Source: Acanthaster planci (taxonomy: Eukaryota; Echinodermata; Asteroidea; Valvatida; Acanthasteridae). From it: 64,000 nucleotides of DNA. The position numbers and the translations under genes were made by a program. Under the pieces are notes generated by a model. The model was given only the letters and a program-made list of their open reading frames with translations, was not told where the DNA came from and ran no database searches. Shown one piece after another: positions 35,748 through 47,905 of the stretch. The first letter of the stretch is position 1; every line of letters begins with the position of its first letter. The DNA is taken from the NCBI RefSeq assembly GCF_001949145.1, contig NW_019091361.1, positions 1,108,769-1,172,768 on the forward strand. Reading direction: 5' to 3'.

Positions 35748-36135
35748 GGCCAACAACGATTTTTATCCGTTTCTATGTTCAAATGAAGCAGAACAGCTTT
35801 GAATCAATTACTTCCTTGTCAGTGTAAATTGTCACAAACCTGCCTTTCCGGTGAGCGATTGGAGTTGGATTCAAATTATAATGCGATGTATAAATTGGTA
35901 TGCCAATACGTAGGGGGCCTACATCGCATTAACTTTCAAAAGAGAACTGTGCAACAAATTCCGTGCGAAGACCAACACTGAGCCTGGCAAATGAGGTGTA
36001 GCAGCTTGGATCAGTCATTTCATTGTCAGTGTACTTTGCCACAAAACCCCTACCTTTCAATTTGTGGAATTGGCACCACATGCCCACGAGGAGGAATCAA
36101 GCGTGAAGTGTCAAAAACACAATTCGATTTGAGGC
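35748..36135 (+). repeat. Diverged tandem duplication, period about 210 bp
   Basis: Two adjacent units share CAGCTT-GATCA, CTTGTCAGTGTA (first unit) against ATTGTCAGTGTA (second), then TGTCACAAACC against TGCCACAAAACC, then TGGAGTTGG against TGGAATTGG. The boundaries carry the recurrent word GRCCAACA at about 35748, 35970 and 36133. Non-coding and clearly old. Confidence 0.55.
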
Positions 36136-36309
36136 CAACAATTACGACTGAATAGCTGCGTCTAAATACGGAGGGTCTAAACAAAAGATAAAATGAGCCA
36201 TGCCAAGAAAAAAGGCAAAACCTCCCTGCGATGCAGCCCAGTGAGTTTCTGCTCTTATAAGATGCCTTAAAAACTGTGGAAGTTATATCGTGAGTCGAAG
36301 ACAGGAGCG

Positions 36310-37166
36310 TATGGTGTTCTATTCAGGCCACATGACACTGCGCAGTGAGAGTTGTTGCACTGCGCGATGAGAGTTGTTTGGCTGAGACTCCAACTTTCGT
36401 GCTTTTTGGGAACGAGCACAAGCGGTCACAAAGCCCATTTATATAGCCTGAAAGTTGACCTATAAAAGTAACTGTTTCTGGAATCCTTGGGTAGGGAATG
36501 TTTTCAAAAATCAGCTCAAAAAATGCCTTAGTGAAATATTTTACCAGCACATTAATTGAAAGAAATCGAAAAATTGACTGACCTGAATAGAAATATCTTG
36601 TTAGAAATTGAACACACACTTTCGTAATCTCAACCGCATCACGCTCAGGTAACTTTGTGTGTTCCCACACATATTAAATGTAACGAAACTATTTTTTCGG
36701 TAGTCTTTAATTTAGGTAGAAACTGAAATTAAAAAGAGAAAGGAAAAAGTTTAGGATCAAAAGTGCATTAAGATCATTTAAATTAATTTTCAGGTTAATA
36801 CCACTGCCTGCCCTGAATCTTTATATCTAACATTTTTAATTCTTTGTCTCTCGCTGAATATAATTTCCAGACAAAAACTTCGTGAAGTTGAAAACAAATT
36901 TGTCCCAATGGTCATAATGTTGAATTTCTAGTAAGCAACGAGGCCATAATCTTCCTAGGGGCCACAGGGGCGAAATTTCTCTTGGATTTTGTGCCGTTAT
37001 CTATGGGCGCGTATTAATGTAGTACAACGAACCATAACAGCACTTACCGCACCGCTGAACAACACTCATTGCGCTGACAAAAACTCTCATCGCGCAGAGG
37101 AAATCTTACTGTGCAGTGAAGCAACTCTCATTGTGCAGCGTAATGTGGCCTGAATAGAACACCATA
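36310..37166. mobile_element. TA-flanked non-autonomous DNA transposon with subterminal repeats
   Basis: The left end inside the TA is TGGTGTTCTATTCAGGCCAC. The right end, reverse-complemented, is the same for at least 22 bases, and both are bordered by TA (36310-36311, 37165-37166). Next to each end lie several copies of a unit of about 21 bp resembling CACTGCGCARTGAGAGTTGT, in inverted orientation at the two ends. Such subterminal arrays often serve as transposase-binding sites. About 853 bp lie between the TA dinucleotides. A 115-codon minus-strand frame at 36323-36670 has no transposase motif, so the element looks non-autonomous. Confidence 0.85.
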
Positions 37167-39431
37167 GGAACGTGAAAGGGGGCTGTAGTGTGCATAGTTA
37201 AATTGTACTAGTAGAATTGTGGGCCTATTATGTTCAGTGAGAACGTGGCATCAAGGGCATATCTCTAAATTGCCCAAAAGCAATAGATAAAATGAAAAAG
37301 CATCAGAAAGCTAGCCAAGAGACGTCCTTTTCAAACCAGGTACCAAATACCATAGGGCAAGCAAGCAGATATCTATGCCACTACTTACCACTGGACAGTT
37401 TATGGTTTAAAATGGACAGTGTTTGCTTGTACTATTCTGGGGGACTCTCAGCCACCATCTGTTTCCCCCAACCGGAGACAATGTTACGTAATTCTACAGG
37501 CATGATTTTTCAGCACAAAACGTGACTGAATCAATGGGCCTTGTTTCATATTTCACATCTGTGGAATCGTCGGTTTTGGAAGTTCACACTGTGAACTTTC
37601 AAAACCGACGATTAGTGGCATTTATTTGGTTCAGCGCGGTCAGAGTGTTATGATTCAGCTTTGTTCGAAAAGCGCTACTAATCTTTGTGTGATAAGAACC
37701 TGTTTGTTGTGCAAGGTCGTGAACTTTGAAACCGAGAGAAATGTCACGGCATGTTCCTTTCAGTGTTTCAGTCCATCACAAGTCCCTGTAAGGCCATCAC
37801 AAGTCCATCACAAGTCATTCATTCAGAAGCCAATTTACAAGCTATTCAAAATGGCTGTGACAAAAGCATTATTTGTCATTGTTCTCTGATTACTTATGAC
37901 TGGCCTTGTGAAAGGACTTGTGAAGTTGTGATGGATTCGAATACAACACTGGTTCCTTTTCTTTTCTCTTTTTTTTTTTGCAAGCACACATCCCATCCTT
38001 TACCTCACACACACACACAAACTATGCGACGTAAAGCAAAGCAAAACAAAACAGAAAGGGGCCGACACAGAAATGTTCCCCGTATTGTTAAATGGACTTC
38101 CTTGTGCAGGGACCTCTCACATTGTACCTGTCGGATCGGAGTTGATCAACGGATAAAGATTACAGGGCAGCTATATCCCCCCAATAGTTTCTGACCGTCG
38201 CCAGCCAAATCCCAATGACACACTCGAATCCCACACTTCGAGGCTTCGAACAAGAATGGCCAGCTCAGCATTTCTGAGATATGGACAAAACAGAGCCCTC
38301 CTGCAAAGCCCTCCAATGGTTCTGTTTAGCAGGGAGGGTAGGCATTACTTTACGAATTTCAAAGTGGCGACTGGCTTCATGACTATTTTCAGGGGTGGTC
38401 ATCTTAGGATGGATATATTTTATAAAAGAAATCTTTGGTTTACCTAGTAAAAATTGAAAAGAAATGATGTGCGTCTTGAACAGCTCAGAACTTGCTTGTT
38501 TTTTCCTAACCGGGAGTAATATATCACTTTTCTTTATGAAAGCTTATTTGGGGGTCCCGTATTTCTGTCAGACGCGTTATTTGAAGCGGTACTTGGTGAA
38601 GTGATTTCAACCTCTTCTTCCCCCTCATTAAATCTAATACGGCTGGATGCACAACATAACACACGCATGAAAAGTCCCTTGGTGATTAATCATTATCGAT
38701 GTTGGCACATTCTAATGTTCCCAAGCATTCAAGCTGCCATTGGTTCCATTGATTTCTGTTCACCTTGTGATGTGAAGCGCCGATTTAACATTTCACTGCA
38801 TTTGTATAGTGTTCATTTGTGAGATAAGTCAGCTTGCGTGCGAAAATTCGACAAGCGGCATTTACACAGCTCTTTTTTCTATACTACCGTAGTCTAGGCA
38901 GGTCCATCGAAGTCTGATATGCTATTGAGCTTAAAACTACCATTGTAATCGACAAATAATAAACATTACTCTGAATGTTTACCCTGGGCTGGTCAGGTGA
39001 AACATTTGCTTCAGATTGAGTGCTGAAAATGCAAGGTGAAATCTGATTGCCATGTGATTGTGACTTGTGAATTTTTGTGACTAAATAAATGAAAATTTGG
39101 GAAAAATCTTTTCGTTGAACATCAGTCCCCTAGCTTAGTCTTGGGTTTGCAAGCTTTCCAGTTTTAGTCACTCCGTACGTGAGAGTAATGCGTAAAATTG
39201 GTTCTCTTTAATTCGTTCCGATGTTCGGCACTCGCTCAGGATCGGAAATACCTGTTGCACAAATTACGGTGCCGCAATATAACTCTGTTAAAGGATGCGC
39301 TATATGAGTGTTTTGACATGACAGGACGCCCCCTAACAGTATAGTTGCAGGAGGGCGCCCTCAAATGTGTCCTCAATGCTCAAAGACCTGCACTAGGCTA
39401 CAACACTAGCACTGCGAAATGCAATGGGCCC
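37167..39431. other. Intergenic stretch with a short hairpin
   Basis: No gene is recognised. It contains the 49-bp hairpin listed at 37565. It also contains three close repeats of CATCACAAGTC near 37775-37820, with CTTGTGAA words in the other sense near 37906-37930. A segment at 38340-38500 resembles 33420-33600. Confidence 0.5.
37565..37613. repeat. 49-bp hairpin, arms 24 bp with one mismatch
   Basis: The arm at 37565-37588 (AATCGTCGGTTTTGGAAGTT followed by CACA) pairs with 37590-37613 with one mismatch and a single-base centre. It is an almost perfect palindrome. No flanking duplication was found. It could be a solo MITE remnant or a structural repeat. Confidence 0.8.
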
Positions 39432-39624
39432 TATTTGTGGGGACTCCATTTCAGTCATATTCCCCAACGTAGAGTATTTATTTGAAAACGTTAAATTCAA
39501 AGAACTAGACTACATTCTTCGATTTCATTCTTACCCCCCAAATCACCTGGTACCATCCAATTTACGGTTTCAAATTTATACTGCACGTTCAGGAATACGA
39601 CTGAAATTGAGGACGCCGCGAATA
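39432..39624. mobile_element. MITE, family B copy 2 (opposite orientation)
   Basis: Partner of 16742-16926 in reverse orientation. The left end TATTTGTGGGGACTCCATTT corresponds to the reverse complement of that element's right end. The right end is ...CTGAAATTGAGGACGCCGCG then AATA. An internal block near TTCCCCAACGTAGAGTATTT also matches. A 97-codon frame across it is an artefact. Confidence 0.75.
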
Positions 39625-40246
39625 CGGTCTGTTGTGTTGGGGCTGGCTAGCTTCCAAATCTGCCGTCTGATGATGACCCATATGTTCTATAAAACGGCGA
39701 TGGAGATCCCTGAATGAAGGAGGCGGTTGTACTTCTGGACTTTACCCGTGGGCAGTTTTAATGTATTACACCGGTAAAATTGCTCAATTACTTGGCTGTA
39801 CGGGGTGGTACGGTGCGTGTCAACAAACTTTTGGCAAGCACAAAGTTGCATGACCCCACTGTGTGAGCTACATCCGACGTTACCATGCTGATAAGATTTT
39901 AAACCAACAACTGGACAAGAAATGTCTAATCGAACGGATTAATCGCCCTCTTCTGCGGCACAGAGAGAGAGATTATAATGGCCTATCAGAATTTTCAAGT
40001 ATACAATGTACTTATTGCATCAGAATGGTCGAGTAGAGAGAATTAGGGATGCACACTTAACATTTTTGAAGGTTAATTGTTTTTATATCATCCTTTTGAA
40101 AATTATGAAAAAATTAAGAGTGAAACAGACCGAGATCATTGTCGTTTATGTTCTGTCACCGTCCGATTGCATAGAAATGTGCTGTTTATCATAGGACCGT
40201 CAAAAAATCAACACCGATGTAATGTGAGTCTGCCTGCAAATCTAGG
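39625..40246. other. Intergenic stretch, nothing recognised
   Basis: About 620 bp without a recognisable gene, RNA or repeat. Confidence 0.5.
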
Positions 40247-40570
40247 TGTGGCGGTCTCAGCTGTCTCCCAGTCTCAGTGGCCCCCCTTATGGTAAAAATA
40301 CGTCATGTCATCTCGGCGCACAACAATGGGAAAGTCGTCCGTTTAAGTGGCGTGCTGAGCAGTGCAGTCAACGCATGCTTCACGTTGTACGTGACGTGTA
40401 CTGTACATAGGCCTAACAGTACCGCTTATAATACACGTAGTAACTTGCTGTCATGTGGACATCTCAGCACGGAAAACCAACGGGATCGTGCTTGTGTCGT
40501 GCTGAAATGTCCGGCTACGTCGGGGAGGGGGGGGGACCGCTGAGACTGGGAGACAGTTGAGACCGCCACA
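40247..40570. mobile_element. 324-bp MITE with TGTGGCGGTCTCA ends
   Basis: The left end TGTGGCGGTCTCAGCTGTCT continues CCCAGTCTCAGTGG and then runs of C. The right end is the mirror image, with GGGGGGG, CCGCTGAGACTGGGAGACAG, TTGAGACCGCCACA. The arms are about 40 bp with about three mismatches. Internal blocks CATCTCGGCGC/CATCTCAGCAC and GTCGTGCTGA/GTGGCGTGCTGAG hint at further old internal duplication. No coding capacity. Confidence 0.85.
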
Positions 40571-43500
40571 TCGGGCTCATTTTCCTCGAGTAGACACGCG
40601 TAGAACTGTTGGCGGAGCTTCCCTTCAATGGATCTATAAACTCTCATCTTTGCCAAGTATCCTATTCCCCTGTGTATTAAAGGCCTGGGAATGGCTACAG
40701 TCTAATCCATCGTGCACGTGCGTTCACAATCATTATGGAGGAAGATAATTTGTGAACTGAAATATTTAGTTCACTGATAGGGGGCCTAAACTAGCACTCG
40801 TGGTTTCAAAATACCGAGTCTTTTAACGTGGCGAGGAAGTACAAGAAGATTTTCAAAAGGAATAAACAGTAAAAAATTAGGAAACCTGTAATGCTTACAT
40901 GATGAATAATAAAGCATATTAAGAATTGCTTTTCGAGATAAAATCCGAATAATTCTCAGAACTCCTGGTCGCGTGAATGACAAAGGGCGCGGACAAGCAT
41001 CTGTAGATGACAGTAAGCCCTTAAATGATTTTCAAAAAAACATTAAGGTTCTTTAAATTTGATTTGACTTATTGCGGTTCAGAAAGAAAAGCACTGTTAC
41101 ATGAAGTCAGCGATGCATCCATTTTTTCACCCATCAAAGAATCTGCGAATCCCTCGATGGTAGTACTGTTTCTAAATGTTTTCAATATTATTCCTTAAAA
41201 AATGGCATAATGCTGCGGGAAGGGGCAACTTATCCCCCGGCTCATGATTACTGGCCACACTGTGTGATTATTATTTACGGGGAAAAAAGGTGACAGAAAC
41301 AAATCGCCGATTTCTTCTTCATTTCCAATTTTATTCAATGATAACAGAGTGCCACCTCTATTTTTCACTCCATCATTTTTAAGCAAAGTTCTTGACTTTA
41401 TATATGTCCGCCATGCGCACTCAACCATAGGAAACTATAACATGTATACAACAAAACGTACAGTACTTTTTATTATTTAACATAATGCGCTCCCCCTTTG
41501 TTTACACATGCTACGGAATCTAAATTTAATTAAACAAGCACACACTTAATACACGCACTACACAATAGAAAACGTAATTTATTACGTGAAAAAATGCTGA
41601 AAATTATGGACCATTAATTCAGTTTCCAATCCGGAAATGTCATCACTAAACGGTCGAACTTCGGTCAGTAGTACATGTGCATTACATAGAGTGCATTATT
41701 AGGTACAAGTACCTCTCATTCGTTTGCATTAACATCGATTTGGAAGGAAATACACCAAAACCGTACTTTTACAAGAAAATACACTGATAGAAATTTCTTC
41801 AACATGGAAAATGACAGTCGGTACCAAGTGAAGTCAGTGGCATTCGCCATATCCTGAATTCTTTCGAACGGCAATTTATTCATATTTTTTACTGCACGTC
41901 TTCGACACACTAGCATTACCAAAACTCTAGCGATAAAGGCCATTCATTCAATATTCAGATTTGAAAATGTCATAACTCAATGGCCTATATATCTAGCGCA
42001 ATTCTGTGAAGCTCGAAAAAGAACATACACATTCACTACATTTACTTGCAATTGTGCGCCTGTAAACATAACCTGACGTAGAAAAACATTACACGTACTC
42101 TGCTATTCGTATAACCCTGTTAAAACATGAAACATTTGCAAAGAGCAAGCACCGTGTATCCTCAACATGATACACCAATACAAGGAATATGCCTATTACA
42201 TGTACTCAGTGAGTTCAACATATATGCCTAGTAGCCTAATACCGTGTCAGGGCAGCAGAAACATGCATGCAAAAACGCACGCGCTTTGTGCCTTTGCACA
42301 CCAGCCTTACAAGAGGAGAATCTGGCACCTGCCGACGATGAACTGAACATTTTGTCCTCGATTTATTTACTACCCTCAAGTGCACCGATTCAGTAATTGT
42401 TACGTACAGTTGTGATGCAGTTTTGACATTTCACATAATTTAAGTTAAAGGAATCATTTGCACGTAAGCGATTCAATATACAAAAGGAATAAACTATCAT
42501 ACAATCTGGCCAGGATTGGCCGGGAACCAGTTGAGGACTACAAAAGATGGGTAGTTTTGTTATAATGGCTAATGGGGTTGAGTCATACATGTACATTACA
42601 ATTGTCTACATAACTGGTTCTCAGAGAGAAATACCCAAGAAGTGAATAAGTAATGGTCTTATCCTTTTGTTATTGTGAAAATGACGGACGTGATAATACA
42701 AGGCAAACAAACTTCAACTGTGCACAACAAAGAGGAGCCGATAACCCTGCATGAAGGGGTTCCAGATGCTCAATAAGGTTAAAGAAAAATGTCAGACAGA
42801 TCGAACAATACCGAGGTGCTTGCGCAGAACGGGACTGTGGGAAGTTGCACCGGCAGTAGTTGAGCAATGACGGGAAACGGAAAATTAGTGTCATAGGTAT
42901 GCGGCATGAGAGCAAGTGTTTATATTGTTTGTACGACACCGGCGTGATACAATCGCCTAAATTCCCTGCCCTACGACCTTATGAGCGAATAATTTATTTC
43001 CATCAAACGTCCTCTTATCAGATGACTTTCTGAAGCAATGGCAGCCGAAAAACATTACATCAGGAACTTTGAGATGTTTCCCTGTGTATGGCCAATGCGA
43101 ATGAAGACAGTTGTAATTCAGACTTCAAATTGCGACTTGTTTTGAATGATAAACATCTGCAACAGTCTCCACTAGAGTTTCCAATGGCTGATACATTAAA
43201 CGCTGGGAGACAGTTCCTTCGCCCACCTTGTTTAATGAAGTTTCCTGTTAGCTTTTTGGTCTGCCACGAGGGAGGACGCTCACGTCAAGCAAACACTTGA
43301 AAACGTCAGTGGGAAATTCCCGCACCCGCTTATGATTGCTTGTGGCGTCCACAGCACAGCATACGTGTATTTCATCGCGAGCTTGAGAAGCATTTAAAAT
43401 ACAGTGCTAATGCCATTACACGCAGTGTACACGTACAGTGCCCCACCGTACGCGAACCTTACATGGGTCTAAACTTGTGCCATTTTCATTTTGAATTTTC

Positions 43501-45632
43501 CCAGTTCCGTTTACAAGACTCGGAGAATGACAAGGTGCAAGGGTACCAGATTAAACTACAGCCAAAGAGCACGTGCATGTACATTTTACTACTACCTATG
43601 GTAACCGACTCCATCAACTTCCCTTGAGTCCGTTCAAGGTAGCCAAGTTACCAGCAATGGCGCGGCAATCCCCGTCCCGGTGATCTTTGCACTTTTAGCA
43701 GTCAGGCCCTTCAAAACAGCTTCAAATCAAACTAACTTTGGCTTTGATAACGTTGTGACCTGGCAGGCGACAAATTTGAGGGGATGTTTTATTTTTGTTT
43801 ATTTTGCGCACGGCTGAACTTCAATGTAATTTTGACGAGGACCATTGATCTGTTACATGTGTGTTCCTAAAAGCGTTGGACTGCTCAAAGCGTACCGCAG
43901 TAAATAAATGTACATTAACAGTACATGTTCATATCTCCATCTGTTCTAGACAGGCCATCAGATAATTGTTGGCTTTCTTGCTGGTACTTTAATCAAAGAA
44001 CTCACACTTCAGCAACACATAAATAAAACACGTCTTTCTGGACCTACATAACAAGTGCTGGTTGCATTGTAGCCTGTTGACTCGAACGACGGGCAAATTA
44101 ACCTTTCGTTTGAATCAATGTACCGATGCACCTTCTTTCTAGATTGACAGCATAAATTACATTTAATTACAAATAAGGATCACAGTTCAGTCTCTGTACC
44201 CATAAATAACCTCTACGGGCCCGTTTTGCCTTGACAGAATCCAACCTCGGCCTTATTTGTGGTTGGATTTTCAAACGATTTTCCTTGACTTGATGCCCAT
44301 TGTCAGAGCAGTAGACTTTTATACCCCTGATATTGCTATCTCATCAAGATGCTTGAACAAATTGATATGAAAGGTCACTTAAAGTTTCAGGTACACCACC
44401 ACGTCTATTCATGTGATTCTCATGAGTCTTGACGACATTCAACATGGGGACTTTAAAATTGGGAACTGGTTGAAAAGCCAAGTCAAAAAAGCCCCCTTCG
44501 CCAGAGAAGCATGAGTGTCTGCACATGATCACGTGACGTCAACGTGAAATTCATGAAATTGCCCATCGGCTTTAACATTGCTATAATTGCAACTGAGAGG
44601 GGCTACATGCGATTTTGCCTGTACCCAGCTTTCATTCCAAGGGCGCTGGTCACCATGCACCCAATTTTTCTGTGACGCATATGATTTCATTTCTTCGAGT
44701 TTTCATTGATGGAATTTGTTTGCTTGATGACCTGGGGTCAAGAGATCCCGCCGCAGTGTGAACGGGATATGCTGTACATTTATTACCACTGATCGTAGTA
44801 TTTCGCTGCCCACAATGGGCAGTTTTGTGAAAGAACTTTGCAGGTCGGCGCCCTTGGACAGGACGGGGGATTGTTGACCTGTTATGTGGGAGCGCACCAT
44901 GATCTGACGCAGTGACTGAATCTCTTCGCGTGCGAAGCTCGTCCATTTTAATAGCATTTCTTGATATCACCCATACTACTTTTTAGAATTAAACTTTAGC
45001 AGAATCAGTAGTAAAGAAATATATAGTTATGTTACTCTGTGAGGAATTAAGATAATACGGTATAATTCATCTTCTCTTCACTAACATTTTTCACAAAAAG
45101 AGCGCCGTTCACTGATTTGAATAAAGCAGTTTACAGCTATACTCATCTTTAATAATTATACCGTAATACTGACACAATAACGTAAAACCTTCGCACTGTA
45201 CACAAAAGATATTTAATTTCGAATTAAGAAACGACAATAGGGAAAGAGACAACGGACGGACAACATTTGAGGCCCTGTGCACAAACCTATGGGACTTAGA
45301 ATAGAAAATACTTAAGGTTTTTCATATGAGTAGATGCTTCAGAAGTTTCTCAGCTAAATTTTACTCTCTATGACATGTGAATTTTGATGGTTGTTCTAAT
45401 ATTATTTTTGAGGGAAATAAGTGTTGTCTGTATATGGAACTCTTTCCAATTCTACAATAACTATTCAGTCATAAATAACAAAAAAGCTTGACAATTAAAT
45501 GTAATGCTATCGGGATTGATTGCACCGACTCAGTTTGAGAGACGAATGAACTCGCCAAACACTTAATTCCGGCCGAATTGAAACACTCATCATAATGCAT
45601 GCAATCATGCGCCCACCAGCAAAACTTACTTC
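40571..45632. other. Intergenic stretch, no gene recognised
   Basis: About 5 kb left of the sulfotransferase-like gene (its 3' side). No gene or element is recognised. A short palindrome ACGTAATTTATTACGT sits near 41573-41588. Minus-strand frames at 44650-44970 have no familiar motif. On the minus strand a possible AATAAA signal lies at about 44779-44784 and an ATTAAA near 45212; neither can be assigned with confidence. Confidence 0.45.
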
Positions 45633-46532
45633 TCAGTCCGTGGACCCTTGCTTGTAATTGTCCGGGCGAAGTCTCATCTTGTACATTGCTTGGTAGTATG
45701 GACTAGTGAACTCAATGGCTTCTCGAAGTTCGGCAGGCAGGTCATTTACGTCGATTTTCTTTGGCGTTGGCTTCCGAAATCCAGAGCTGCTGAGTGCGGC
45801 GTCGTACCAACCCATGAACAGATTGGACGCCCGCAGCACCCGGGGGCAATGCCACCTGAGTTCCGAGGGCTTCGCCGGCTTCCACTGCATCATTTTCTCG
45901 TCGTAGGGGATGCCGGTCGCCGAGCAGTACTGCTGCATCATCCCCTCAGGATCGTTTAGAAGGTCGTCCGCATCGATAACTATCGGCGTTTTCCTGGTCT
46001 TGTGTTCCATGTACTCGAAGAGATCATAAAGTTCCTTAATGGTGTACCCTTCGGCCGGTATACAGCCGAGTATGCTTGTGCCAACGACCATCTTGGACAA
46101 TCGTGACGCCTCTAGTCTCGGTTTTAAGGAGGTGAACACCTTCACTGGGTTTCGTATAAGAAATGTGTGAACGAAGTCCTCGGGCAGTTCGTCGAAATGG
46201 CCCTGTACTGCAAAGGCAAAATCTTTGGCAAAGTGGACACTTGCGTTCTGGGTTTTCTGAGCTGCCTGGTTGAGTTTCTTGGTCACTTTGGCGTGGGATA
46301 GGGTCGGGGCGAGCGATGGAAGTCTCTTAAGCCAAAGTCGCTCCGGCCCAAAGAGATAAGCTGCTGTGTACATCTCATTGTAAACATCAGAAGTTCCCAA
46401 AGCGATGATGGACCTTTCAAAAACTGTGGAAAGGGAGCGAGGAGCAGACCACAACATCACCTTTGCAGCGGGCTTGCCGCTGCCTAGTTCTTCCCATGCC
46501 ATCCTAACTGGAGAGTCCACTTGCGTTGCCAT
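45633..46532 (-). CDS. P-loop sulfotransferase-like protein
   Basis: Intronless 299-residue protein. Near the N-terminus is a P-loop of the sulfotransferase type, LWSAPRSLSTVFERS (about residues 27-41), fitting the 5'-phosphosulfate-binding loop of PAPS-using enzymes. A second motif, FLIRNPVKVFTSLKP (about 125-139), matches the Arg/Ser 3'-phosphate-binding site of that fold. The C-terminal part (about 205-245, with PSELRWHCPRV) is typical of a cytosolic invertebrate family sometimes labelled branched-chain-aminotransferase-like, although no transaminase features are visible. No signal peptide or membrane segment is evident, so it is probably cytosolic; the acceptor substrate is unknown. An in-frame stop (46575-46577) precedes the chosen ATG with no other ATG between. 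The ATG directly follows CCAG, so a spliced 5' UTR exon is possible. Length and both motifs are intact. Confidence 0.88.
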   Translation of the reverse strand: MATQVDSPVRMAWEELGSGKPAAKVMLWSAPRSLSTVFERSIIALGTSDVYNEMYTAAYLFGPERLWLKRLPSLAPTLSHAKVTKKLNQAAQKTQNASVHFAKDFAFAVQGHFDELPEDFVHTFLIRNPVKVFTSLKPRLEASRLSKMVVGTSILGCIPAEGYTIKELYDLFEYMEHKTRKTPIVIDADDLLNDPEGMMQQYCSATGIPYDEKMMQWKPAKPSELRWHCPRVLRASNLFMGWYDAALSSSGFRKPTPKKIDVNDLPAELREAIEFTSPYYQAMYKMRLRPDNYKQGSTD

Positions 46533-47694
46533 CTGGCATGAAACGGCAGATGCACGTACGTATTGCCGGACTCTCTACGGACGCCAAACGACTTTGAGTT
46601 CAAATTCCACCTGTATTCAGAGCACCCTGGCCTGTGTAATAATGCAGCAATCAGTACCCGTGCATGCTATATCTACACCTACATTCCATATCATAACCAA
46701 GCCGAGAACCGATAACACACACTGTACGGTTACGGTATGCGAATGTGCAGGATCGGATTGACGCGACAATATTAGATAAGGCAAGTCCAACCACGAGCTC
46801 TCTCCCGTTGGTCTTATGGTACGATAGGTTGTATTGTAGTCTCTCCGCTGCTGTACAAAAATTCTATTGAAATGCACAAAGAAGACTTAGTGAAACGTCA
46901 CAAGTGAGTAAACACTTTCAACATATACATCGGCACCACTATCCACTGGTCAGTTGCGTAACAGTAGACGGCGTATTTATCGAATCCAATAGCAACGTAG
47001 ACTCAATTCAAGTCTGCTCCTTGCCAAGACTGATTCACTTCATCTGATTAATCTGTTTTCATGAAGGCATGACAATTTAACAGTGACATTATTTATGGTC
47101 TTGAGATAAACAAATTTCTACACAAAGGACGCTTTCAAATGTAATATCTGAAGGGGAACATTTTGATAAATACATATACAAATACAGTGCGGCGTGGTAG
47201 ATTTTTTGGTCCTCCACAGAAGCCTCCCCCAATATAAATTATCTTAGCCAGTAACAAAGTAGAAGTTAAATCGGAAATATCTCAGCCCAAAATATTGTCT
47301 GGTATTGCTGAGACTTACCAGAGTTTTGAACGCATTGTTGTAGAAAAATTAATCGTGGGTGGTGTGAGTCAGGCTTGAATCGAGTGTAAGGAATTAACAT
47401 TGAAAAGGAGAGATTATGGTGCTCGACCAATCAAGTTGCTGACGACCCGGGGAGTCATTACTGCCTCCATGGACAGACTTGGGGTTTCCTTCAAGGCCCC
47501 TCTGAAGGCGTCTGTGCACATTCTACCGATTGTCTGTACTTAGGTCTCCTGTCAGTGCGTGCTTGGTGTTTTCCGACTTGGTCTGATCATGGAGGAAGGA
47601 ACACCTTCCTCCATGGTCTGATCATTGAGTAAGGCTATTGGTGCAGTGCCCAACCAGAGCACAGATAATGACAGTTAAATTGTTAATTTTAATT

Positions 47695-47905
47695 TCAGTG
47701 TGTGCATGTACGTCCCATTGCATGTGCCAAAGACATTTTTTACAGCTTTTAGAAAAAGGTTTTGATACTGATATTTTGGATGAATTATGTCAGGAGTGAA
47801 CTGCATAAATTTGGAGAAGTTGAGAAATTTGACACCAATAGTTGGGCCAGCACAACTGCAGCGGTATAGTTGGGACAGAAGCTATAGTTGGGGCGTAACA
47901 GCAAC
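47695..47905 (+). repeat. Dispersed repeat, family D copy 1
   Basis: Same-orientation match to 51050-51255. The strongest shared part is ACAACTGCAGC-GTATAGTTGGGACAGAAGCTATAGTTGGGGC against CCAACTGCAGCCCTATAGTTGGGACAGACGCTATAGTTAGGGC. Further left both have GCATGTGCCAAA or GTATGTGCCAAA and TGCATAAATTTGGA or TGCATAAAATTTGGA. The unit contains TAGTTGGG words repeated in both copies. Class unknown. Confidence 0.65.

Noticed and set aside
36323-36670. 115-codon minus-strand frame inside the TA-flanked transposon
   Set aside because: No DDE/D or helix-turn-helix motif; it starts within the subterminal repeats, so it is not a credible transposase.
39424-39717. 97-codon plus-strand frame
   Set aside because: It covers a family B MITE copy and continues into flanking DNA; no motif.
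44650-44970. Two overlapping minus-strand frames suggestive of a retroelement fragment
   Set aside because: Neither frame shows reverse transcriptase, integrase or gag motifs that I can identify.
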